16,394 nucleotides of DNA, from NCBI GenBank assembly GCA_002409365.1, contig DHUW01000078.1, positions 32,516 through 48,909 of the forward strand, written 5' to 3'. The position numbers were made by a program, and so were the translations under genes. Positions 7,529-12,182 of this stretch are shown piece by piece (position 1 is the stretch's first letter; every line of letters begins with the position of its first letter). The notes beneath the pieces are model-generated. The model ran no database searches. It was given only the letters and a program-made list of their open reading frames with translations, and had not been told where the DNA came from. Source of the stretch: Anaerolineaceae bacterium UBA5224 (GTDB lineage: Bacteria > Chloroflexota > Anaerolineae > Anaerolineales > Anaerolineaceae).

Positions 7529-7534
7529 TATAAT
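7529..7534 (+). promoter_or_regulatory. Perfect -10 box (TATAAT) upstream of the lysine-rich small gene
   Basis: TATAAT stands 33 nt upstream of the ATG at 7567. The -35 region is weak. The spacing gives a leader of roughly 25 nt containing a very strong Shine-Dalgarno (AAGGAGG, 7555-7561). The promoter is divergent from that of the peptidase operon. Confidence 0.5.
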
Positions 7535-7566
7535 CAAAAGGTACTCATCCGAAAAAGGAGGCTACT

Positions 7567-7689
7567 ATGGCTAGTAAAGATAAAGCAGGAAAAGAAGAGC
7601 GCAAGAAACCCAAATTGTCGATCAAGGAAAAGCGCAAGGTGAAGGACGAGAAAAAGAATAAAACGTCTGTAACCAACACCGGCGCGTGA
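7567..7689 (+). CDS. Lysine-rich 40-residue protein, unknown function
   Basis: This is a short gene with complete expression signals: a TATAAT box, an ideal AAGGAGG Shine-Dalgarno 5 nt before ATG, a TGA stop, and a rho-independent terminator 21 nt later. The product starts MASKDKAGKEERKKPKLSIK. It contains 13 Lys and 2 Arg against 6 acidic residues in 40, with no Cys, Trp, Tyr, Phe or His and no membrane segment. It is therefore probably a disordered cationic protein that could bind nucleic acid or ribosomes. I recognise no family. The last ten residues (NKTSVTNTGA) are uncharged except for one Lys, unlike the rest. The signals make a real, well-expressed gene likely; the function is open. 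Confidence 0.72.
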   Translation: MASKDKAGKEERKKPKLSIKEKRKVKDEKKNKTSVTNTGA

Positions 7690-7710
7690 TACCCACCCAA
7701 CTTAGATGAA

Positions 7711-7735
7711 GCCAGCTCAGTGAGCTGGCTTTTTT
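7711..7735 (+). terminator. Rho-independent terminator of the lysine-rich gene
   Basis: GCCAGCTC and GAGCTGGC form an 8-bp perfect stem with a three-base loop, followed directly by six T. Confidence 0.9.
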
Positions 7736-7775
7736 AATGGGCTAATTCTTAGGAGATCGTCAACCTGGAAGGATT

Positions 7776-7804
7776 GTCATCCTGAGCGTCAGCGAAGGAT
7801 CTTT
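7776..7804 (+). repeat. Second copy of the short interspersed repeat
   Basis: GTCATCCTGAGCG, then AGCGAAGGATCTTT, matches the left half of the element at 300-327 with a few changes. It lies in the spacer between the small gene and the tRNA promoter and has no nearby partner arm. The rest of 7736-7903 shows no gene; a minus-strand open frame there is an antisense-tRNA artefact. Confidence 0.55.
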
Positions 7805-7903
7805 CCCTTTTTTACTTGTCTCTCTGTGGAGGATGGTCCTGCACCTTTCCGGGCGTGCCACCGAACATGATATTGTCCGAAATGAAGATCGCAAAAAATA
7901 TGC

Positions 7904-7932
7904 TTGACATTCGTGCCCCAAAACGTTAAAAT
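7904..7932 (+). promoter_or_regulatory. Strong sigma70-type promoter of the tRNA-Ala cluster
   Basis: TTGACA (7904-7909) is followed after exactly 17 nt by TAAAAT (7927-7932). This is near-perfect and about 28 nt upstream of the first tRNA. It is suited to constitutive, high expression of stable RNA. Confidence 0.85.
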
Positions 7933-7960
7933 GCATATTCTTGAAATCTGGATGGAGTAC

Positions 7961-8033
7961 GGGCCTGTAGCGCAGTTGGGAGCGCGCTTCAATCGCACTG
8001 AAGAGGTCGAGGGTTCGAATCCCTCCAGGTCCA
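7961..8033 (+). tRNA. tRNA-Ala (anticodon CGC)
   Basis: The 73-nt gene folds into a complete cloverleaf: acceptor GGGCCTG/CAGGTCC, D-arm GCGC/GCGC, anticodon stem CTTCA/TGAAG, T-arm GAGGG/CCCTC with loop TTCGAAT. The acceptor contains the G3-U70 wobble that identifies alanine tRNAs. The anticodon CGC (7994-7996) reads GCG. The CCA tail is not encoded, since TAT follows the discriminator A, so a CCA-adding enzyme is required. Confidence 0.95.
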
Positions 8034-8045
8034 TATCAATATGAA

Positions 8046-8100
8046 GGGCCCATAGCGCACGAAGTCCCCTCGCCGGGGAATTGGGAGCGCTCTGGGTTCA
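8046..8100 (+). pseudogene. Broken tRNA-Ala copy with a 21-nt hairpin insert in the D-loop and a deleted centre
   Basis: Bases 8046-8059 are identical to the first 14 nt of the intact tRNA-Ala(GGC). A 21-nt insert (8060-8080) containing the hairpin TCCCC-TCGCC-GGGGA follows. The D-arm then resumes as TTGGGAGCGC (8081-8090) and jumps directly to TCTGGGTTCA (8091-8100), which matches the tRNA 3' end with one change. Anticodon arm and T-arm are absent, so it cannot be a functional tRNA. It lies in the spacer between the two intact tRNA genes and would be co-transcribed. Confidence 0.82.
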
Positions 8101-8116
8101 AGAAACAAATAAACAA

Positions 8117-8189
8117 GGGCCCATAGCGCAGTTGGGAGCGCGTCTCAATGGCATTGAGAAGGTCGAGAGTTCGAATCTCTCTGGGTCCA
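8117..8189 (+). tRNA. tRNA-Ala (anticodon GGC)
   Basis: The complete 73-nt cloverleaf has acceptor GGGCCCA/TGGGTCC with the G3-U70 identity wobble, D-arm GCGC/GCGC, anticodon stem TCTCA/TGAGA and T-arm GAGAG/CTCTC. The anticodon GGC (8150-8152) reads GCC and GCU. CCA is not encoded. It appears to be the parent of the defective copies on both sides. Confidence 0.95.
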
Positions 8190-8194
8190 CTTAG

Positions 8195-8218
8195 AACAGC
8201 CGAAAGGCTGTTTTGCTT
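8195..8218 (+). terminator. Terminator after the intact tRNA-Ala(GGC)
   Basis: AACAGCC and GGCTGTT form a 7-bp stem closed by a GAAA tetraloop and followed by TTGCTT. It would end the two-tRNA transcript. The T-tract is short and interrupted, so some readthrough into the pseudogenes is possible. Confidence 0.75.
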
Positions 8219-8219
8219 T

Positions 8220-8355
8220 AAGCCCTCCTCCGTTTCGGGGGAGGCGAAGTCCAGCCAAAGACTGGTTCCGTGAGCAAAGCGACTAGACCGAGTGAGTTCA
8301 ACTCACATCGGTCTGTAAGGAACACGTTGGTGTTCCTAACGGGGGTGAGGGGAAT
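8220..8355. repeat. Stem-loop-rich cassette with imperfect terminal inverted repeats, possibly MITE-like
   Basis: Hairpins follow one another: CCTCCTCCG/CGGGGGAGG around TTT (8224-8244); CCAG/CTGG in the next 25 nt; AGACCGAGTGAG pairing with CTCACATCGGTCT, one bulged A (8285-8314); and AGGAACAC/GTGTTCCT around GTTG (8318-8337). The outer ends CCCTCCTCCG and CGGGGGTGAGGG are roughly inverted copies of each other. No protein frame is convincing. The cassette separates the intact tRNA from a defective 3' copy. It may be a non-autonomous mobile element or a structured RNA; the sequence does not decide. Confidence 0.5.
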
Positions 8356-8371
8356 CTTAGTGAACGAGAAA

Positions 8372-8428
8372 TTGAGAAGGTCTAGTCCTTCCAGGAGGCT
8401 GCGCACAGTTCGAATCTCTCTGGGTCCA
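8372..8428 (+). pseudogene. tRNA-Ala 3' remnant with a 24-nt insert before the T-loop (copy A)
   Basis: TTGAGAAGGTC (8372-8382) is identical to the anticodon-stem/variable region of tRNA-Ala(GGC). Bases 8407-8428 are identical over 22 nt to its T-loop, 3' T-stem, acceptor strand and discriminator. Between them a 24-nt insert (8383-8406) replaces the GAG of the 5' T-stem, so the T-stem can no longer form. No convincing 5' half is found upstream, where the stem-loop cassette ends. Confidence 0.8.
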
Positions 8429-8430
8429 CT

Positions 8431-8458
8431 AAAAAGCAGCCTTAGGGCTGCTTTTTTT
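8431..8458 (+). terminator. Terminator after tRNA-Ala remnant A
   Basis: AGCAGCC and GGCTGCT pair around TTAG. A-rich flank (AAAAA) and seven T give a strong, partly bidirectional terminator. Nearly the same structure follows remnant B. Confidence 0.9.
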
Positions 8459-8464
8459 ATTTCA

Positions 8465-8484
8465 GCCTTTTCCCTGGAGAAGGC
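8465..8484. repeat. Perfect small hairpin between tRNA remnants
   Basis: GCCTTTTCC and GGAGAAGGC are complementary with one G-T pair and almost no loop. No poly-T follows, so it is not a terminator. It resembles REP/MITE-type hairpins and adds to the unusual hairpin density of this interval. Confidence 0.4.
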
Positions 8485-8495
8485 TCATAGATTCC

Positions 8496-8605
8496 GGGTG
8501 CGTAGTAGGTGGGAGTGACCATGAAAAGGTGGATGGGTAATAGTAACTTGAAAAGGTCGAGCCCTTACCAGGGGGCTGCGCATAGTTCGAATCTCTCTGG
8601 GTCCA
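8496..8605 (+). pseudogene. Degenerate full-length tRNA-Ala copy with inserts (copy B)
   Basis: The segment starting GGGTGCGTAG (8496) and continuing TAGGTGGGAGTG resembles the 5' half and D-arm of tRNA-Ala(GGC), with substitutions and a 2-nt gap. After an altered, expanded centre, TTGAAAAGGTC (8548-8558) matches the anticodon/variable region. A 25-nt insert (8559-8583) sits at the same point as in copy A and shares GGCTGCGCA with it. Bases 8584-8605 are identical to the intact 3' end. The acceptor strands no longer pair properly, so it is a pseudogene. Confidence 0.7.
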
Positions 8606-8607
8606 CT

Positions 8608-8634
8608 AAAAAGCAGCCTCAGGGCTGCTTTCTC
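8608..8634 (+). terminator. Terminator after tRNA-Ala remnant B
   Basis: AAGCAGCC and GGCTGCTT pair around TCAG, with an AAAA flank and only three T, then CTCG. It is a near-copy of the terminator at 8431-8458 with a decayed T-tract. This shows that tRNA remnant and terminator were duplicated together. Confidence 0.75.
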
Positions 8635-8644
8635 GTTAATGATG

Positions 8645-8702
8645 TTGAGAAAGTCCGAGCCCTGACGAGAATTCTTCGTACAGTCCAAACTCTCTCTTTC
8701 CA
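8645..8702 (+). pseudogene. Strongly decayed fourth tRNA-Ala 3' remnant (copy C)
   Basis: Aligned by hand with copy B (8548-8605), this stretch matches at about 41 of 59 columns. It keeps TTGA.AA.GTC, GAGCCCT, a short hairpin-like centre (ACGAGAATTCTTCGT) and a CTCTCT..TCCA end. No terminator follows. It looks like an older member of the same repeat series, but a random resemblance cannot be excluded without a statistical test. Confidence 0.45.
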
Positions 8703-8731
8703 GCATGACTTATGCAAGTATCAGCTTCATC

Positions 8732-8760
8732 TTGACAGTGATTCTGACGAGATTTATACC
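8732..8760 (+). promoter_or_regulatory. Promoter for the toroid-protein gene
   Basis: A consensus TTGACA (8732-8737) with a 17-nt spacer leads to TATACC (8755-8760). It lies about 97 nt upstream of the ATG at 8857, immediately after the decayed tRNA remnants. Confidence 0.65.
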
Positions 8761-8856
8761 ACTCAATAGAAAAGCGAACTTTCCTTATCACCTCGGCGGG
8801 TTGTGCTGTAAATGTGAATCCAACATAACCAGGCAGAAGAAAAAGAGGGTCGAACA

Positions 8857-9855
8857 ATGGAAAAATTGAGCCGTAACATTAATGCATGGCTGGATGTATT
8901 GCCGGTAAATCCGCTTCCGGCTTTATTAGCTTGGGACTCCCAGGCTCTGAACTTCCTGACCCGGCGTGATTTATTAGGCGAGCCGGTTGGGTCAGTAGAG
9001 ACATTATGGCAGTCAGCTGAAGCTGTTCAATTGGTGCGTAAACAGCAAGCTAATGGCTCATGGTTATATGGATCCAAGTCCATAAATTCTGAAACCGGGA
9101 CGCAATATGACCTGGTCGAGACTTACCGAATCCTTCGCCTCCTGGTGGAGATATATGGCTTTACTAGAGATCACCCGAGCCTGGCAAGAGCTGCTGAATA
9201 CATCCTGACATATCAAACAGATGAAGGCGACCTGCGGGGGATCCTTGGCAATCAATACATGCCCTACTACCACGGTGCCATCCTGGAGCTGCTTATCAAA
9301 GCTGGTTATATTGATGATGCCCGGGTAGTAAAGGGCTTGGATTGGCTTCTTTCCGTGCGGCAAGACGATGGCGGCTGGATTGTGCCTGTCCAGGACATTC
9401 CCTCGGCAAAGCGCACGAGCGGGATGTGGCTTGGAATAGCCATACACTCCGACCCGACGCGACCCCATTCCCACATGGCGACAGGCATGGCTTTGCGAGC
9501 CCTGGCTGCTCATCCTGTGTATCGCACTCGCCCTGAAGTACTCACAGCCGGCGAAGCACTCAAATACCGTTTATTCAAGGCAGACAAGTACAATGACCGC
9601 AGAGCGCCATCGTATTGGCTAAAATATCAATTTCCCTTTTGGTGGACGAGCCTGCTGACAGCTCTCGATACCTTGTCCTGGTTGGGTTTTGACCGAAATG
9701 ACCCGGACATAGACCGCGGATTGGATTGGGTAATTACGAACCAGTGTCCAGACGGACTTTGGGAAACAGGCTATGGTGCAGGCAAGAGTGCAGAGGCAAA
9801 CCGCCATTGGGTCGGATTGGCTTTTTGCCGCGTGTTGGAACGTTTTTTTATTTGA
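8857..9855 (+). CDS. Squalene cyclase/prenyltransferase-like alpha/alpha-toroid repeat protein
   Basis: This 332-residue protein has no signal peptide. It has the QW-type repeats of the terpene cyclase/prenyltransferase toroid fold: RKQQANGSW (61-69), VRQDDGGW (167-174) and TNQCPDGLW (294-302), each between helical segments. True squalene-hopene cyclases are nearly twice as long and carry a DXDD proton-donor motif; neither is seen here. It is therefore unlikely to be a cyclase of that type. It may be a single-domain toroid with another ligand, or a lyase-type member. Possible ligand or metal residues include D86, H139, H204/H206 and H317, conservation unknown. It begins after an AGAGGG Shine-Dalgarno-like stretch and has its own promoter. 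Function is not assigned. Confidence 0.8.
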   Translation: MEKLSRNINAWLDVLPVNPLPALLAWDSQALNFLTRRDLLGEPVGSVETLWQSAEAVQLVRKQQANGSWLYGSKSINSETGTQYDLVETYRILRLLVEIYGFTRDHPSLARAAEYILTYQTDEGDLRGILGNQYMPYYHGAILELLIKAGYIDDARVVKGLDWLLSVRQDDGGWIVPVQDIPSAKRTSGMWLGIAIHSDPTRPHSHMATGMALRALAAHPVYRTRPEVLTAGEALKYRLFKADKYNDRRAPSYWLKYQFPFWWTSLLTALDTLSWLGFDRNDPDIDRGLDWVITNQCPDGLWETGYGAGKSAEANRHWVGLAFCRVLERFFI

Positions 9856-9890
9856 TAAAGGAAGGTCCGTCAATCTACAACGGAATTTGT

Positions 9891-9916
9891 GTTCTGCCGC
9901 CGGCAGAACCTGTTTA
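9891..9916 (+). terminator. Probable terminator after the toroid-protein gene
   Basis: GTTCTGCC and GGCAGAAC form a perfect 8-bp stem followed by CTGTTTA. The T-tract is poor, so this is a weak candidate. It stands between two convergent genes and could stop either one. Confidence 0.5.
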
Positions 9917-9922
9917 GGTGTC

Positions 9923-10486
9923 TCAGCCACCGCCAGGTAAAGTTTCCGATTCGACAAACTCAATGTTTTCAGGAACTGAATATCCAGCACTGTTCAACAG
10001 TTCCTGTGCATTTACTGCGTCATATACATACACGATCAAGCGAGCCGGCTCCATCTTGATTTCGGTAGTATGCTCTATACCGACTTCATCCAGCTCAGCT
10101 TTAAGAGCCTCTCGAGTCTCCCTTATAGTCTGACGGGAAATTGCTTCTTCCCTCACTTCGATTGCGTCAAACAAAGTTGAGTCGTCCACAAAAGGCTCCA
10201 GATCAGCCTTCGATGCATCGGTCAGGTAAACAATCGCTTTAAATTCTGGATAAGCCTCAATTTGCATTCCTACGTAATGATCAGAAAAATTCGCGTCCAG
10301 ATCCTGTTCCAACAACCAGGCCTCATTCTGCAAAAAATTCCGCTCTGCTTGTGCAGTAGCAGCGGCGGATCTGGTTGCCTGGCTGATGTCGGGTGCAGGC
10401 TGAGGTGCGTTCACAACCTGACAACCTGCAAAAACAGCCAGCAGGGTCGCCATGGCGAGTATTACGAGAAGATGTCTTTTGGGCAT
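9923..10486 (-). CDS. Lipoprotein of unknown function, 187 residues
   Basis: The start at 10486 is preferred to the ATG at 10543. It gives a canonical lipoprotein signal (MPKRH, then a hydrophobic core ending VFAGC, C22), and an AGAGG Shine-Dalgarno stands just before it. After a short Pro/Ala linker, a charged, largely alpha-beta region follows. Its AIVYLTD (84-90) and LIVYVYD (150-156) strands surround a Glu-rich helical section (about 104-136, EVREEAISRQTIRETREALK). Two similar strands separated by a helix suggest a small ferredoxin-like or BON-like domain, but I recognise no family. It should be anchored outside the membrane. It stands alone, convergent with the toroid-protein gene. Confidence 0.78.
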   Translation of the reverse strand: MPKRHLLVILAMATLLAVFAGCQVVNAPQPAPDISQATRSAAATAQAERNFLQNEAWLLEQDLDANFSDHYVGMQIEAYPEFKAIVYLTDASKADLEPFVDDSTLFDAIEVREEAISRQTIRETREALKAELDEVGIEHTTEIKMEPARLIVYVYDAVNAQELLNSAGYSVPENIEFVESETLPGGG

Positions 10487-10632
10487 ATAACCTCTGAATA
10501 TAAACAGATAATCGTGAGTGATACAAGTGATATTTAGTCTCAAAAGATTATTTTATCTTTAAAGACAATTCTGAATTCAAGTAGTAGTGACTTCTGGCAT
10601 CAATTAATCTTGTTGATTGAAAAACTTATGGG

Positions 10633-11997
10633 TTATTTCAAAAACATGCGGATCAACCTGAACTTCTCATCGGTATATGGAAAATAGCGGAAAGGAATGT
10701 CCAGCCAGGTCGATTTACGCAGGATGCTGCGGTAATGGGTGAAGGTGTCGAAACTGTGTCTGCCGTGATAACTACCCATCCCGGATTGCCCAACGCCGCC
10801 AAAACCCATGTGGGTCGTCGCCAGATGAATAGTCGTGTCATTGATACAACCGCCGCCAAAAGAGCAGGTGGTCAATATCTTTTCCTCTACTTCGCGTTTG
10901 TTTGAAAAAAGGTAGAGAGCCAGAGGTTTGGGTCGGCTGCGGATAAAATCGATTACCTCATCCAACTTTGTCCAGGTAAGCACAGGCAGAATCGGAGCAA
11001 AAATTTCTTCCTGCATCACTGGCGATTCAGAATCCACATCGATCAAAACAGTTGGCTCGATCAAGCGCTTCTGATCGTCAAAACCGCCACCAAAAGCGAT
11101 TTTCTGCCCTTCGAGCAAGATTTTTTTCTCCTGGTAATGCCTGTCATGGACGATGTGGGGAAGATTGGAATAGTCATTTCCTGGAAGTTGTTCTGCCAGA
11201 ACCTCGCGGAAATTTTGAATGAGAGCATCCCTTACGCATTCCTCAACCAAAACATAATCCGGTGCCACGCAAGTCTGCCCGGCGTTGAGCAGTTTACCAA
11301 AGGCGATTCGTTTTGCCGTCATTTTCAGGTCTGCACTGGCATCAACAATTGCCGGGCTTTTTCCACCTAATTCCAGCGTAACAGGAGTAAGGTGTTTTGC
11401 GGCCGCTTCCATGACCACTTTTCCAACTTTTGGGGAGCCGGTAAATAAGATATAGTCGAATTTTTGCTCGAGCAAGGTAATATTTTCCTGCCTGCCTCCC
11501 TGCACAACGCTTAAATATTCCGGCGGATAAATTTCTGCGATCAGGTCGGCGATCACCTGGCTGCTGGCTGGTGCATAAGCGCTGGGCTTAATCATGGCGC
11601 AATTGCCAGCCGAGATCGCCCCTATCAGAGGTTCAAAAGTGAGGAGGAACGGATAATTCCAGGGGACCATGATCAGCACTACGCCGTAAGGCTCGGGGGA
11701 GATAAAACTGATCGAATGAAACTGAGCAAGTGGAGTGGGAACGCGCTTGTTGCGCATCCACCCTCTCAGATGACGAAGATTAAAACGTAGTTCCTCAAAA
11801 ACGCTGCCGATCTCAGTCATATAGGCTTCCATAGGCGGCTTGCCCAGGTCTTCCAGCAGAGCATCGAAAATCCTGCCTTCGTAATTATGAAGAGCCTGCT
11901 GTAGTCTTTGTAAAGCGTCCCGGCGAAAAGCGTAACTCCTCGTCGCCCCACTCTGGAAATATTCTCGTTGTCTTTCAACCGTTGTTTGGATATCCAT
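10633..11997 (-). CDS. Aldehyde dehydrogenase, class 3 (ALDH3)-type
   Basis: This 454-residue protein shows the ALDH fold with all key residues: N114 (VPWNYPF, oxyanion hole), K137 (IKPSA), the GSPKVG coenzyme loop (187-192), general base E209 (LELGGKSP) and nucleophile C243 (NAGQTCVAPDYV). The motif MVPWNYPF, a length under 470 and the C-terminal FGGGCINDTTIHL/GVGQSGMGSYHG pattern point to the ALDH3 group, which oxidises medium- to long-chain or aromatic aldehydes with NAD or NADP. It is likely cytoplasmic. The hydrophobic or basic C-terminus (FRLIRMFLK) is typical of this group and might contact the membrane. The gene is a single transcription unit; the exact substrate cannot be named. Confidence 0.93.
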   Translation of the reverse strand: MDIQTTVERQREYFQSGATRSYAFRRDALQRLQQALHNYEGRIFDALLEDLGKPPMEAYMTEIGSVFEELRFNLRHLRGWMRNKRVPTPLAQFHSISFISPEPYGVVLIMVPWNYPFLLTFEPLIGAISAGNCAMIKPSAYAPASSQVIADLIAEIYPPEYLSVVQGGRQENITLLEQKFDYILFTGSPKVGKVVMEAAAKHLTPVTLELGGKSPAIVDASADLKMTAKRIAFGKLLNAGQTCVAPDYVLVEECVRDALIQNFREVLAEQLPGNDYSNLPHIVHDRHYQEKKILLEGQKIAFGGGFDDQKRLIEPTVLIDVDSESPVMQEEIFAPILPVLTWTKLDEVIDFIRSRPKPLALYLFSNKREVEEKILTTCSFGGGCINDTTIHLATTHMGFGGVGQSGMGSYHGRHSFDTFTHYRSILRKSTWLDIPFRYFPYTDEKFRLIRMFLK

Positions 11998-12129
11998 TTT
12001 TCATCCCATTGTGAATCACCAATTGTAACTGGTAAACCTCATAAAAAGGTGCTTGAAGTTACTATCTCTGTAAAACGTGCCATCCTGTTTGGGTGACCAT
12101 GGCAGATCACCCTCACATAGTTCGTGGCT

Positions 12130-12159
12130 AAAAAAAAGGGTGGCCCCACGGTCACCCTT
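12130..12159 (-). terminator. Rho-independent terminator of the flavodiiron-protein gene
   Basis: On the minus strand AAGGGTGACC and GGCCACCCTT form a 10-bp stem (one G-U) around GTGG, followed by a run of eight T. It ends transcription 24 nt after the stop codon. The remaining 11998-12129 contains only a weak inverted repeat (GGGTGA/TCACCC, 12091-12112) and no clear promoter for the ALDH gene. Confidence 0.92.
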
Positions 12160-12182
12160 CATTCGTAAAATAGGCGAAAAAT

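Noticed and set aside
7789..8034. Minus-strand open frame of 81 codons beginning MDLEGFEPSTSSV
   Set aside because: It is the antisense of tRNA-Ala(CGC). This N-terminal string is a well-known false protein created by reading tRNA genes backwards.
8046..8100. Functional tRNA with an intron
   Set aside because: The anticodon arm and T-arm are missing altogether, not just interrupted, so no removal of the insert would restore a tRNA.
8485..8706. Minus-strand open frame of 73 codons containing FSGPREIRT
   Set aside because: It is antisense to the tRNA-Ala remnants and their terminators and has no ribosome binding site. The overlapping plus-strand frames at 8270-8518 and 8509-8769 cross the same RNA structures and are rejected for the same reason.
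8190..8856. Integrated genomic island at the tRNA-Ala gene
   Set aside because: The 3'-end repeats enclose only 177-239 bp and no integrase, excisionase or phage gene is visible. Scars of past elements remain possible and are listed as a finding.
10487..10543. N-terminal extension of 19 codons for the lipoprotein
   Set aside because: It would bury the lipoprotein signal peptide. The inner ATG at 10486 has a clear AGAGG site and a proper n-region.
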